NCBI GenBank assembly: GCA_963920525.1
Contig: OY986438.1
Location: 192,980,962-193,044,961 of the forward strand
Reading direction: 5' to 3'
Source: Dichetophora obliterata
Lineage: Eukaryota > Arthropoda > Insecta > Diptera > Sciomyzidae
DNA length: 64,000 bases
The translations under genes and the position numbers were made by a program. Shown here one piece after another: positions 34,152 through 45,232 of this stretch. Within the stretch, counting starts at the first letter, position 1; every line of letters starts with the position of its first letter. The notes below the pieces were generated by a model, which ran no database searches, had not been told where the DNA came from, and worked only from the letters and a program-made list of their open reading frames with translations.

Positions 34152-34607
34152 CTCAACTGAGCGGGTACATCACATTTTACATGAATTTTTGGACTATTTT
34201 TAATTTCCAAACCTAAACAAATGACTCGGCGGTAAGAGATTTGGGTTGCATGAAAAGGTCATCACTGAAACAAACGCTTATTTTGAGAACCTTGATTAAA
34301 CCTATTATTTGGAAGCAATAAAAAATTTAAGAAGTCCTGAACTAAATGTATCGATCTTAAATGAGACTATGTTGAGAAATAAAGCGCTATTTTGCCGAAA
34401 AACAATAACTTTTATTCAAAAAGTCACAGACTTATCAAATTACCTTCGTTATGACTTGTATTCATGCGGCCTTGTATTCAAAAATTATTTATCATGAATT
34501 GTAAAGATTTTTTCCCAACATTGGGGAATCATTTCCCATCGTTTCCTCTCTTTTTCGAAATCAAACTAAAAATATTTGTATCTTTATTTTTGGCAAATAT
34601 GTCAGAA

Positions 34608-34680
34608 CTGCGTAAAGGTAAATTCTTAAATCCGACGCTCATTTAGCAAAGACTCAAACCCATATTTCTTATTCGGAAGA
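34608..34680. repeat. Left end of a long-TIR element (19,636 family)
   Basis: GTAAATTCTTAAATCCGACG and TTTAGCAAAGACTCAAACCC match the family TIR, same orientation as 29,487. The hairpin at 34,698 follows shortly after. No right partner seen. Confidence 0.5.
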
Positions 34681-34697
34681 AATTTACTGCTTTATTC

Positions 34698-34811
34698 TGT
34701 ATTTATGCACACCATCGACGAGCAAGACACGAGAAGTAATAGAATTTCATATAGAAAAAAGTATTGCCTCTCGTGTCTTGCTTGTCGTTGGTGTGCTGCT
34801 TCGTGATACAG
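34698..34811. mobile_element. Palindromic mini-element, copy 1
   Basis: Arms of about 48 bp pair across CGACGAGCAAGACACGAGA and its complement, with a short loop ATTTCATATAGAAAA. A second copy lies at 40,082-40,207 with the same inner arms and loop but different outer arms. Confidence 0.65.
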
Positions 34812-35300
34812 AATACTGCAGTTAATTTGTAGTAATTGCAAAGTACAAATCAAAAGATTGACAGCAAAGATGAGCTGCGTAAGCGAATGGCCGAAGAGAA
34901 ATTGAATATTTTCACATAAATGTGCATAACTTCATTAATATCGCCAGATTGCTTCTGGGTTTTTGTTTTTCTAATTTTATTTCTGGGAGTCCTTGTGGTA
35001 CCCAAGGCCCCGGGCTCTCCCAAAACATTAACATGTTTTGCACTATGCTTAATGCAAAAGCACATTAAAAAGTATGAAGTACATTTAAATATGGCAAAGT
35101 TCTACAGCTTTCCAGTTTTAAAGCTTTATTGTCTATAAATTAGTTTGTTTATGATTCAAATCTTATATCCGCTTATATTTTAAATGGAATTTCTTAGTTT
35201 GCTTAAGCTGTAGAACAGGTTGACTAAATATTTTTTTCATTTTTTACTCTAGCGGTTAGTGTTGAAACAAAGCGCTTAAAAAGAAAAAACTTCTTATAAC
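34812..35300. other. Intron-side sequence downstream of the exon
   Basis: By position on the minus strand this is the start of the intron that follows the donor at 35,320. No second exon was recognised between here and the window start; the rest of the gene may be far away or outside the window. Confidence 0.4.
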
Positions 35301-35314
35301 CAATTCTTTCTTTA

Positions 35315-35321
35315 ACTCACC
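35315..35321 (-). other. Splice donor of the first coding exon
   Basis: Minus-strand G|GTGAGT matches the consensus donor perfectly and lies at the point where homology to a long open frame stops. It explains why the frame ends there without a domain. Confidence 0.8.
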
Positions 35322-36645
35322 GAAAGTCCAAGCTCAAATTCCGTTGATGTGTTGACAAGCGCTTCGGTGGATTCGTCGTCACACCACCATTAGCACCCGT
35401 AGCGCCGGCAGCCGCACCTGGCATGGCGCTTAAATTTGGTCGCCCGTGCACCGATGGCATCGAGTGGTTTATAAAACGACTCAAGCTCAAGCGTGGCTTT
35501 GAGTAGCGTGCATGCTTAGGCGTTGTGGCCGCCGAGTTGGTGGGCGTGATGCTTAGTTGTGAGTGCGGCGGCACAGAAGCTAAACTGCTGCTGCCATTCG
35601 GCATTATTATTGGCAATGTGATGCAGCTGTTGCTGAATGCTGCTGCGCTACTGTGTTGCGGATGTGTGCTGGATTTTTCAGCTGGAACGTTCACAGCAGC
35701 ATCAGCTGCTGAGCAGGCAGCAGATAACGATACGGATGATGATGATGATAGAGTGGGTGATGCTACGATTGTGGTGACGTCACAGCTGGACGATGATGAT
35801 GCTGAGCTGCTGCTGAGGCTTGAAGTGGAATTGGAGCCCAACGACGAATTGCTACACAGACTCTTCGCTGGACTGGCGGCGTCGGTGACAGCATTGTGAG
35901 ATGGTGACATGATGCTGGAGTTGTCGCCATTTGTGGTTGTTGTTGTTATTGGACTGTTGATGACGGTGCTGTTGCTGTGTTCACTCGAACTACTCGTGCA
36001 GGCGGCTAACGACGATTGCTCCGATTCATCTGCATCATCATCTGCGGCAGCCGCGGCATCAAGTTCTTGCTGCTTCGTTGGACTGTCAGCAGTAAGATCG
36101 TGGTAATGACCATTAATGACAACAGCTGCAGCGAGTAGGTCGCAGTTGCCGTTATCTGTAGCTGGCATGTCTGTGAATAAGCCAGTTACATCACCATTCA
36201 TATTGCAGTCGGCTGGTGGCAGAGGCTGCGCTTCAGGCGTGACTGGCGTCAGCAGCACAGACGCATGGTCTACCACATCCACGCAAGACGGACGAAAATT
36301 AATCATTTCCTGCTCTAACAAATCATCAGCGACTACCAGTGGCGACAACATTTTTGTCGCTGTCTCGATTTCACGTATGTGACGCAGATACTGGTAGCCG
36401 TTATCCTGCGAATTTATGGACTTTTTCTTTGAAGTATTGCTGTGATGGTTGGAGCTGGCGTTGCCACCCCCAACAGCGGCATTATGATGATGATGATGAT
36501 GATGATGTAGATGATGATTGGAACCGGTTATGTGCAGTACGCCGTTATGTTTTTCGTTGTTGGTGCTGATGTTGTTGGTGTTGTTGCCGCTGCTGTTGGT
36601 CGCATTGGCTTTTTTCGTCTTAAATGCAGATATAACAGAATTCAT
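35321..36645 (-). CDS. First coding exon of a Ser/Asn/His-rich host gene (unidentified)
   Basis: The only convincing host coding sequence. ATG at 36,645 lies in a fly-type context (ATCAAAATGAA). The frame stays open about 442 codons and ends in a consensus donor, CG|GTGAGT, at 35,321/35,320, so the TGA just after (35,319-35,317) is intronic and the last Arg codon is split. Seen: Asn/Ser-rich residues 13-30, a His run at 44-54 encoded by CAT/CAC, a calmer segment at about 84-150 (LRHIREIETATKMLSPLVV), Asp/Ala- and Ser-rich tracts at about 190-310, and a basic, kinase-site-like end (YSKPRLSLSRF; KRLSTHQRNLSLDFR). No catalytic domain or membrane segment. It looks like the disordered N-terminal region of a regulatory protein whose domains are in later exons. 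Codon use is GC-richer than the surroundings and frames stay open despite variable sequence. I do not recognise the family securely. Confidence 0.8.
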
Positions 36646-37130
36646 TTTGATTTTTTTTTCTGATGCCTCTTTGTTATTCGCTTATTGCGTTAGTGAGTGA
36701 TGATGAGTATTTGATGGTTTGCATGGAATTAACGATATGACGAGTGGGCGGGTGAGTGGGATGAGTGAAATGATTTAGTGAGTGAGTTTTTTGCGTTTGG
36801 ATTTTAAACCATTTCGCGCACAACTATAATTTGCGGCATTTTGTATGCTTTTACTAGTAAATTTTTGTTGTTGTTTTTAAATATAAACGCCTCGAGTTGT
36901 CATTTTTGGAGTGTAGTCTTTGAGTGAGTTACTCAAGCGTGAGTTCTTCTGCTACATTAGAGTAAATTTTAAGCCACATGTTGCTAGTTGAAGTGCATCT
37001 GTAAGTAAAAGACAGAGAAATAATTGAGTTAATTGAGTTGAAGGAAAAAAGATTTGAGTTATTTGTATTGATTACAGTTATTACGTTATTTTAAGAGATT
37101 TAGTTATAAGTTAGAAACCGAGTAAAATTA
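36646..37130 (-). other. 5' leader / upstream region of the exon
   Basis: Sequence 5' of the start codon: T/A-rich leader, then GAGTGAGTGA-like repeats (36,690-36,800). No TATA box or initiator could be singled out; an upstream non-coding exon is equally possible. Confidence 0.35.
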
Positions 37131-37960
37131 TTTGCGGGCGAACAGCGATCGATCAGCGGTCAACATGGCCTAAAAATAATCTAAAAAGCCTAGCGACCAA
37201 AAGTTGGGTCGAACAACGGCCGAACGCGCAACACGACTGTTCAACAACAAACGTATGCGCAACAGCAAAAGCAAGCTTCACTCAGCGATGCTGATAGAAT
37301 CGCCACTTGTGTCTGGCGCAAAAAAAATTTTTTTTTTGGTTTGAAGTGGTCGAACATAACCTCAAAATAATCAAAAACGGCCGTTCAAAGCTTGAATTAA
37401 GTTTACGACCGCTGTACCGCCGTTTTATGCGACCAAATTATTCTAAGCTCATATTCAACAGCAAACGTATGCGCAACAACAAATGCAAGCCTCACTCGGC
37501 GATGCTGATGCTGATATTATCGCCTCTTGTGTGTGGCTCAAAAAATTTTTTTGTGTATGAATTTAGTTTAAAAACCTGGTTTTTTCATTGTAGAATAATC
37601 ACTGTTCGGCCGCTGTACGCCCTTTGTACAGTCAAAATTATTTACGAACGGCATCTGCAAGCAAAATATTTCAAAAAGGCCTTGTTCGGCCGCTGTTTGG
37701 CCTAAGCTACAAAAGTTTAAATTTTTTCTCGGGCAGTGAAAAAAAGCTGCTCATTTTCATTGTAGAATAATCACTGCTCCGCCGATGTACGGCCGCTGTA
37801 CACCCGTTGTACAGCCGAGATGAATTAAATACGGCATATGTACGGCCGCTGTTGGCCAAAAAATCCTGCAAACGACCCTTGTTCGGACAAGAAAAATAAT
37901 TAAAATTAAGCCTTGTTCGGCCGCTGTTTGGCCTTACCTACAATTAGTTTAATTTTTGTT
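37130..37960. repeat. GC-rich repeats with TTCGGCCGCTGT motifs
   Basis: The palindrome-centred motif TTCGGCCGCTGT or close variants recurs at about 37,604, 37,685, 37,793, 37,845 and 37,917, often followed by TTTGGCCT or GTACAGC words. A direct repeat of about 85 bp (CAAACGTATGCGCAACA plus TCGCCACTTGTGT-type ends) lies at about 37,245 and 37,464. It stands out from the AT-rich surroundings and lies upstream of the exon. No gene. Confidence 0.6.
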
Positions 37961-38560
37961 CGGGAACATATTTTTAAGGTATATTTGGGGCATAAATGAC
38001 AGATTTATACATAATTTTGACGTGAAAAATTATGTCTGAATTCGATAGTTGCTAAAAATTTTTAATATGCAATGGAGTTATAAATATTTAAGTATAAGCG
38101 TTACGATAAAAGTCATACGATATACGACTATTAAGGTTGATTTTAAACTTCATGACAAAAATAAAATATAAAAACTATGATATCGTTAAGACGTAGAGAA
38201 AGTCGCTTAAGTTACATAACTGTTAAGTGTTACATGGAATTATTACTCACCGAGTAAACATAACTGCTACGATAAAAATTAATAATAAGGATGCAAATTT
38301 ATGACGTCTTGCATTAAAAGTTCAGAAAAACACAATAGCGTTGCATGGAATTATATTTTGGTGACTGTAGGTACTACGGTAAAGTTAATGGTGCAATAGT
38401 AAAGGTGGCCTTAAAATAAAAAAATATTACGTCATCAAGCCGCTGAGGAAGCAACTTTATGTAACGTAAATGCAAAAAAAATTATGCACGGAAATATTGC
38501 ACTAGATACTAAGGCAAATGTCAGTGTACCACAGTAAAGATTGCTGATTTGATTAAGCCT
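37961..38560. other. AT-rich intergenic sequence
   Basis: No repeat or gene recognised. Confidence 0.4.
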
Positions 38561-39310
38561 TGGGTAAAAATCAAAGACAAAAACAAAGACAAAACAAATC
38601 AAAATAAAAGAAAAAGCAAATTAAATCGCTCAATCTAGAGAAAAAAACGCAATCCCATGCGCAAATTAACAGCTAAAACATAAAAAAAGCAAGAGCAAAA
38701 ACATAAGCCAAAGTATAAACAAAAAGCAAAATAGTCAAATAAAAAGCAAAAGCAAAACCATAGCAAAATAAAAATACAACTAAAAGCAAAAATTAAATTC
38801 TACAGAAAAATATAATAAAAAAAAATAATAGTAAAAGAAAAAAACCAAAACAAAAGAACAAGAACTAAAGCAAAAACAAAAGTAAAAGCAAAAATATAAG
38901 CCAACAAACAAACAAAAACAATATACATAAAAAGCAAAACGCAAACAAAAACTAAATCAAAACCATAACAAAATAATAAATACAACTAAAAGCAAAAATT
39001 AAGTTCTAAGGAAAAACATAGTAAAAAAATAATAGAAAAAGCCAAAAAAACTAAAACAAAAACTAAAGCAAAACCAAAAGCCAATACAAAACAAACACAC
39101 AAATAAAAACAAAAGAAAAAACAAAAGCACAAAAAAGCAATATAAAAAACAAAATCAAAAGTGAAGTATACAAAACATAAGCAAAAACTAAAAAAAAAGT
39201 AAAAGCAAAAACATAAGCCAACAAACAAACATAAACAATATAAAAAGCAAAACACAAACAAAAGCTAAATCAAGAGCAGAAGCAAAAGAAAAGGCAAAGA
39301 CAAAAACAGT
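38560..39310. repeat. A-rich simple-sequence tract (AAAGCAAAAAC-like)
   Basis: Purine-rich variants of AAAAGCAAAAAC with a longer repeat of roughly 225 bp: CATAAGCCAACAAACAAAC at about 38,892 and 39,209, and CATAACAAAATAATAAATAC-like blocks at 38,757 and 38,965. Minus-strand frames read as Phe/Val/Cys-rich artefacts. Confidence 0.65.
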
Positions 39311-39319
39311 AAGGTTCCT

Positions 39320-40260
39320 ATTCCTTAGAGTACTTTTGGCAGAAAGACACAGATTACGATAAGGATTAGGACAAGAATTAGGGTATGGACTAATACAGGT
39401 TAAAGAGGAAAGTTTGGGCAAGGATTAGGAAAAAGATAAGGGAAAGGATTAACAAAAGTCTAAAAAAAGGGATTAGAAAAAGAATAAGGCTTAGAGCAAG
39501 GATTTGATCAAGGATTAGCACAAGAACTAGAACAAGGATAAGATCAAAAACTTGAAAAATAATAAAAACTAGTATTACCTAAGAGAACGAGTATAAGGAT
39601 TAAGTAGGGCCAAGGGTTTTAGCAATGATTACAACATGGTTAGGATGTGGAGTAAAACAAGGTTAAAAAGAATAAAACAATTAGGCGAAGGATTTAGGCA
39701 AGGATTAGAAAGAGGACTAGAGAAATGATTAGGATTAGGATACGGACATATAGAAGAGAAGAGTTTAGCGAAGGATTTGGGCAAGGATTAGAAAGAGAAA
39801 TGATTAAGAAAAGGCTTAGAAAAAGAATAAGGTTCAGGACAAGGATTACGACAAGAATTTGATTAAGGATTAGAATAAGAACTAAAACAAGGATAAAATA
39901 AAGAACTTGGAATAGGATAAGTTCAAGGATTAGAAATAGTATTCATCGTTAGGGACAACTATAAGGATAAGAATAGGGATTAGAACAAGGAGAAAGATTA
40001 TTGTAATCCACAACAAAGTCAAGGATTAGCACAAGGCCTAGTAGGTGCATAGATTAGGATGACGATTAGATTAACCGCGTAATGTTGTAAATCGAAAACG
40101 CAAACCAACGACAAGGAAGACACGAGAAGCAATAGAATTTCGTATAGAAAATAGTGTTGCTTCTCGTGTCTTACTTGTCGTTGGTTTGGGTTTTCGATTT
40201 ACGACATTAGGTGGTAAGATTACCCTTAGAGACCAGTATAAGGATAAGGACAAGGATTAA
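39320..40260. repeat. AAGGATTAG minisatellite
   Basis: Degenerate units built on AAGGATTAGGACAAG and AAGAATAAGG cover about 940 bp; one patch of the same type lies at 44,690-44,820 beside the Tigger element. The palindromic mini-element at 40,082-40,207 is embedded near its end. Confidence 0.7.
40082..40207. mobile_element. Palindromic mini-element, copy 2
   Basis: Arms of about 55 bp: AATGTTGTAAATCGAAAAC outside, then CAACGACAAG and GACACGAGAAGCAATAGAA inside. The loop is CGTATAGAAAA. Inner arms match 34,698-34,811. Inserted in the AAGGATTAG minisatellite. Confidence 0.7.
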
Positions 40261-40740
40261 TTAGTTTAATTTATTAATAATAAATAATAATAAATTTATT
40301 AATAATAATAAAAAATTTTATTAATAATATTAATTAAATTAATTTAATAAAATGTGTTACGTTTATATAACATATTTTAAGAAATTTGTTTTTTTAATGT
40401 AGTTTAATTTGTTTAATTTGTTTAATTTTTCACTACAAAACAATTATTTTTTCCATTTTGTTTAAATAAAAAAAAACAATTAACAAGTGTTATTTTTAAG
40501 AAATTTTATATTGAATAACGCATTATACAATATATAGGATATCCTTGATTTGCTATGTTTTCTATTTTCTAAGCTTAGCAAAGCTTTTTGTAGAACAACA
40601 ACAAAATCAATTCAGGAATTTCGGGAATTGATTTTAATGATAATAAATAACTTAATTTAGTTTAGATTTTTGAAATGTTTTCTTTCGAGAAAAGAAACAT
40701 CGTTGTAAAGGTCTATTATTTTTCTTTTTTTTTCGAAATT
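40260..40740. other. AT-rich sequence with TAATAA microsatellite
   Basis: 40,268-40,345 is a (TAA)-type tract. The rest is T/A-rich with no recognised gene. Confidence 0.45.
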
Positions 40741-40864
40741 TTAATAAGTAAATTTTTACGTTTGTGTTGCGAGAGTTTTAACAAACTCCATGTTGCTCTC
40801 TATTTTTCTCTTTTTATTCGTGCTAAGCTAGCAAAGCGCAACAAAAAAAATGATAAGCCTCAAG

Positions 40865-41926
40865 CAGAGTTGCCGCGACGATTCTAAAAAAAGTAGCCAT
40901 GAAAAGGTCAGAAAAGTAGCCAAAAGTATCACTTTTGAGAAAAATAGTATCCAATTATCAAAATCCAAAAACCAATAATATATTAATTTTTTAGCACAAA
41001 TATACAACTATAATATTTTTAAATAATGAAACCCAATTTTTTAAGTTTCCATAACAATTTTATTTATTTAATTTTTAGACTAACAAATATTTTTATTAAA
41101 ATAAAATAATAAAAATAAAACATGCGTAATAAAATTAAAAAGCAACATAAATTTCAGTACTTCTATCTAATATATGTGTTGCTATTGACCTTTAATTAAA
41201 TTTATTTTATCAGTATAATATTTAGACAAAAGCAATACACAAAACAATATATAATTGCATAAAAAAATAAGAATTAAGTTGTTTAATTTAATGTAAAATA
41301 TATATTATGGATTGCTATTGATTTTTAATTTTATTAAGCTAACATTGCACATTGAAAAAAAAGATTTAATTTAAAAAATTTATCTTACACTTGAAATTTT
41401 ATTTACGTAAATAATACAAAAGCAATATTCCAAAAAAGTTTTTTTACGCATCTTATTCTCGCAAGGTGGCGTAAAAACAAGTAGTCATTTTCAGACAGGG
41501 TCAAGCTATTTTGTTCCCAATTTGTTGGAAAAAAAAAAATCAAAGTGCATATTAATAAGGGTACTTTACGGTACAACCTTTACTAGAATTATTATGTCTC
41601 AATAAGTAAAAATTACAGATTTTTTAAAAAGTCACTTAGCTATGTCAGACTTAAATAATTTTACACAACATTTATAAGTTCTTCGTAAATAGATTACTTT
41701 AATGCATTTTTTGATAAGAATATATTACTCAAAAATGTCTCAATGTCATCATTAACCTTAACGTTTTTGTCGAGAGTAAGCAGTCCCTTAATTCGTTGCA
41801 AACAAAAACATATGTCTTCATATTAAAACAGGTTTTTTAAAAAAAAGTATCCAAACTTACACTGAGGCTTAAAAAAAGTAAAAAAAGTATACAAATGGAT
41901 CCAATTGGATCCAAACGGCAACACTG
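40865..41926. mobile_element. hAT-like insertion, 1,062 bp
   Basis: Tips CAGAGTTGCCG (40,865) and the complement of CAGTGTTGCCG (ending 41,926) resemble hAT-type ends. The flanking dispersed repeat is continuous at 29,055-29,200, so both boundaries are supported by an empty site. CAAG occurs at each junction, but no clean 8-bp TSD is seen. The interior is AT-rich with AGTATCCAAA/AGTAGCCAAA words and no transposase. Confidence 0.65.
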
Positions 41927-42057
41927 GCAAGCAAGGCAAAAAGTGAGATGCATATAAATGCAGAGCGGCGCTCCAAAACGAAAGGAAAAAAAATACCATT
42001 TTTTATTTCTTTGATATGTCATGTTTTAAGGACGATGATGCCATAGCGCATCACTAA

Positions 42058-43389
42058 GGGCGCGGTTATAGTGCCAGCTGGTTGCTGGGCCGGACCGAGC
42101 TGGAAACGCGTCCTGCTAAAAGCAGCTGGAAGTGCGTAAAGTGCGCGCTTGTCGCTGGTGACTTGTTTCAGCTGGTGTTTGACTATTTTGGATTTGTTTG
42201 TATATATTGGTTTTTTTTTTGTTTATTTTTGCAACCAAAGCATCAAAAAAGCCACATGATTTCGTTCATTCATTTTGCTTTCCTCAAACCAGCGGACAAC
42301 AAGTGCAGAGACGAAAATGCGAAAAAACACTGCTGAAACTGCAACTGCAAGTCGTTTCAAGTCACTTGAGGTACCAGCTTGATTCGACTTTTTTCCAAGT
42401 GTTTTCTGCTGGTTTTTATTGCCATCTTGTTGTGTTTTTATTTCAAATTTTTTTTAGACAAAAAAGAAGATCGTAGAAAGAACGCACATTAAAATAACGT
42501 ACATCAGCTGCTGGCCCAAGATTTGTTGATGCTATGACTCAGCTAAAACGCACTTCAATTCGCATGAAGCCACTTGATCATCCAACGGTTTAAACTTTTT
42601 TAAACTTTTTTATTTAGGTTTTGTTTTTGTTGTATTATTTTTGATTTTGCAACAAAGCAATACAAAACTAATCTAAACAAAGTTGTTATCTTGTTGCTGT
42701 TATTTTTGTTTGTTTACTTTTGTGCACAAAATAAAATGGAAAGGAAGAGCGCACATAAGAAAATTTGATAATCTACGATTCTCTGTTTTAGATGAAACGC
42801 ACTTGCAGCCGCTAATCGACGAATTGCTTCACCGACTGGTTTAGCTTTTTTCACTATTTCTCTTTTTGTTTTCTGTGTGCAACAGTTGATAGAAATTTAT
42901 CTTCGTTGCTTCTTTATAATGCTGTTTCTGTGCGTATTTTTTGCGAGCAAGAAAATACAGCATAACAACTGAGCGCAATTTCGTGTTCTTGTATGCTTAT
43001 TACTTTTCTTGTTGGTCTTCTTTGTTGCTATTGTGTTCTTTGTTTTCTTGAATAAATGAATTCAAGGAAATACAGAATCGATCGCGACGCTGGCAGTCAA
43101 GTGTGCTCACGTTTGCAAATGGTTTTCCTTGTTTCTTTTTCCATTTTTTAACGAAAGTAATAAGCAAGCAACGCGTAAAATGAATCAAAACACATTCAAA
43201 CCGTGCGAGCGAGCGAGACAGCAACATTCGGGAAGATGGAAACCAGCGCACAAGTCACTTGAAGTTGCCAGTTCGGCTGGCACTATGCGCACTTTGAGCT
43301 TGTTTCATATGATTGTATGTGAAGCGTTTTCCATTTTTCCTTCTCGACTCGGTTCGGTCCAGCAACAAGTCGCCACTATAAACGCGCCC
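42058..43389. mobile_element. PIF/Harbinger-type MITE (large, 1,332 bp)
   Basis: Tips GGGCGCGGTTATAGTG and the complement of GGGCGCGTTTATAGTG; a perfect TAA TSD at 42,055-42,057 and 43,390-43,392. Inverted subterminal words (GCTGGACCGA-like) extend the TIR. Non-coding inside. Confidence 0.8.
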
Positions 43390-43392
43390 TAA

Positions 43393-43540
43393 GGCTGCCA
43401 GCAGAGTAATCTCTGAAGCAGGCAGGCAGGCAGGCAGGATTCAGGCCCTGCGAAGAAACGAGATAGAAATAACTTTTTTCTCGCTTCTTCACATAGTTTA
43501 CCTGCGCTTGTCTGATTCGGCGCTTACTCTGCGGGCAGCC
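43393..43540. mobile_element. PIF/Harbinger-type MITE, 148 bp
   Basis: Inverted tips GGCTGCC(A/C)GCAGAGTAA (17 of 18 paired), abutting TAA on the left (43,390-43,392) and TTA on the right (43,541-43,543), each shared with a neighbouring element. A (GCAG)n run lies inside (about 43,418-43,437). Confidence 0.7.
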
Positions 43541-43543
43541 TTA

Positions 43544-44351
43544 GGCCGCGTTCATAGTGGACGCTTTGGCTGAAGCATAAAGCTGCTTTGTAGAGCTTTT
43601 TTTGATCATGGTGAACGCTTATTCATAGTGCGCACTTTATGCTTGTGGCTGACTGATGCTTTGTTTTCATTTGTTACTTTGGAAATATGCCCTCAATTGC
43701 GGTTTGCGGAGTAAATGAAAGGTTTTTTGATTAATGAATATGTAGCGATGATCATCAACGAAAGATCAAACCAATAACAAACAAAAGCTCAAATGAACTT
43801 AAAAACACAAAGCATAACAATGGTGGAAAGTTTATCATAAAAAGTACCCAAGAAGTACGAAAGAACAACGAAAACTATGTAAACAAACGAGATAGAATAC
43901 ACAAGTGCATAAGACTGAAAAGCACCACAAAACAAAACAACAATGCAACAACGGTGAAAAATTTAGCACAAAAAAAATATCCAAACAAAAAAAATAAAAT
44001 CAACGAAAATATTGTTAACAGGCAAAATAGATTAACAAGTTCCGAAATTAATTTAAAAATTCAGTACGACATAATTAATTATAAAACTAAACAAAAAAAT
44101 TGAAACTATCTGATCAAACAAGAATAAAGCGCCGAATAGCACTTTAAAAATGCTCTACAAAAAGCATTAAAAACAAAATTATTTTGTTGTGTGAGCAAGC
44201 GAGATGGAGATATAAGCGCTGAAAAGCATTTGAAAATAAGCTTTATGCTGGCACTATGAACACTTTGAGCTTTTTTTCATATGATTATACACAAAGCGTT
44301 TTTCAGTTAAACCTCTCGGCTAAGCTAAAAGCGTTTACTATGAACGCGGCC
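43544..44351. mobile_element. PIF/Harbinger-type MITE, copy 2 (relative of 15,935)
   Basis: Tips GGCCGCGTTCATAGTGG and the complement of GGCCGCGTTCATAGT, with TTA (43,541-43,543) and TAA (44,352-44,354) outside. It shares interior phrases such as GAAAGATCAAACCAATAAC and AGTACCCAAGAAGTA with 15,935-16,564 and has an extra block (about 43,925-44,200). Confidence 0.78.
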
Positions 44352-44354
44352 TAA

Positions 44355-44844
44355 GTCGGATGTCGCAAAACTAATCGTATCGCAAAAAAATTAGTCAAAA
44401 TCAAAATTACGTAAAAGTAAGCACATGTGTGAAAAAATTGTCCCTTCTTTAAGGCGTTGAGATTGATAAAAAAACGTCCGTGGCCAACAGTGGCCTGCTA
44501 GTATAAAATAACTTAATAACATCACATATTATTTATTTATAACATTATATTATTAAAATTTGTGTATTTAAAAAAAATAATAAATTTGAAAGAAGCTATA
44601 TAAAAAATAAATGGAAATTTTTTCGACTTGCTAACTTTGTTTTTTTAATTTGGTACACAAAAAAAAACAAGTAGCAACCGTGAGGACAAGCATAATGATA
44701 AGTAATATGGGAAATATTAGGATACGGATTGGGACTGCAATTAAGACAAGAACTAGTACAAGGATGTGGATAACCAACTTTCAGAGATTTCATCAAGTAT
44801 TAGGATAAGGATTGGTACAATGACTACAACGCCAAGGAAAAAGA
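44355..44844. other. AT-rich intergenic sequence; AAGGATTAG patch
   Basis: 44,690-44,820 contains ATTAGGATACGG and ATTAGGATAAGG words like the minisatellite at 39,320-40,260, now interrupted by the Tigger-like element. No gene. Confidence 0.45.
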
Positions 44845-45232
44845 TACAGTATTCCCCGGATATAAGCATCTTCAAAAATGCACAGTACCAAGTGCTTATA
44901 AGCGGAGAGTTCTTTTAAGGAAATCCCGCTTATAAGCACTGAGAGTGCATATATACAAACCTCGGCTATATGCACTTTCGATGCTTTTATCTGAATTCAT
45001 TCCTCATAATTTGATAGCACAAAATTGAAAGAATAAATTTGATTTCTTTGCTAAAAATAAAAAAATTATTTATTTAAGAAAAATTCATTCACACATATGT
45101 ATGTATTGTACACATTAATGTAAGTTAGTTTATGGGTATTGAGATAAGTTTTATTAATGTACATATATATATGTACGTACTCCATACATCTTTTATTACA
45201 CATATATGAAATGAAGATATTAAAAATTGCTT

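Larger units (their letters stand above)
32780..34400 (+). mobile_element. Mariner remnant, catalytic core deleted, split by a LINE
   Basis: Left part (about 32,785-33,066, plus strand) decodes to a mariner N-terminal helix-turn-helix domain: SKKTITETKERFVKYYGVSA, then degenerate RRGGTSTSDA, VVVTPEI and STER segments. After the inserted LINE the text resumes (34,152 on) with STERVHHILHEFLD, then jumps to the mariner C-terminus (VITETNAYF at about 34,258 and YYLEAIKNL at about 34,303). Residues carrying the DD34D catalytic triad are missing. Stops and frameshifts are present. Terminal inverted repeats could not be placed with confidence. Confidence 0.75.

Noticed and set aside
35525..36569. 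Plus-strand frames opposite the minus-strand exon
   Set aside because: Shadows of the real exon's CAN/AGN triplet bias; the minus frame has the start context and the donor.
37307..37705. 132-codon plus-strand frame
   Set aside because: Runs through the GGCCG repeat cluster, starts at a non-ATG codon and has no domain.
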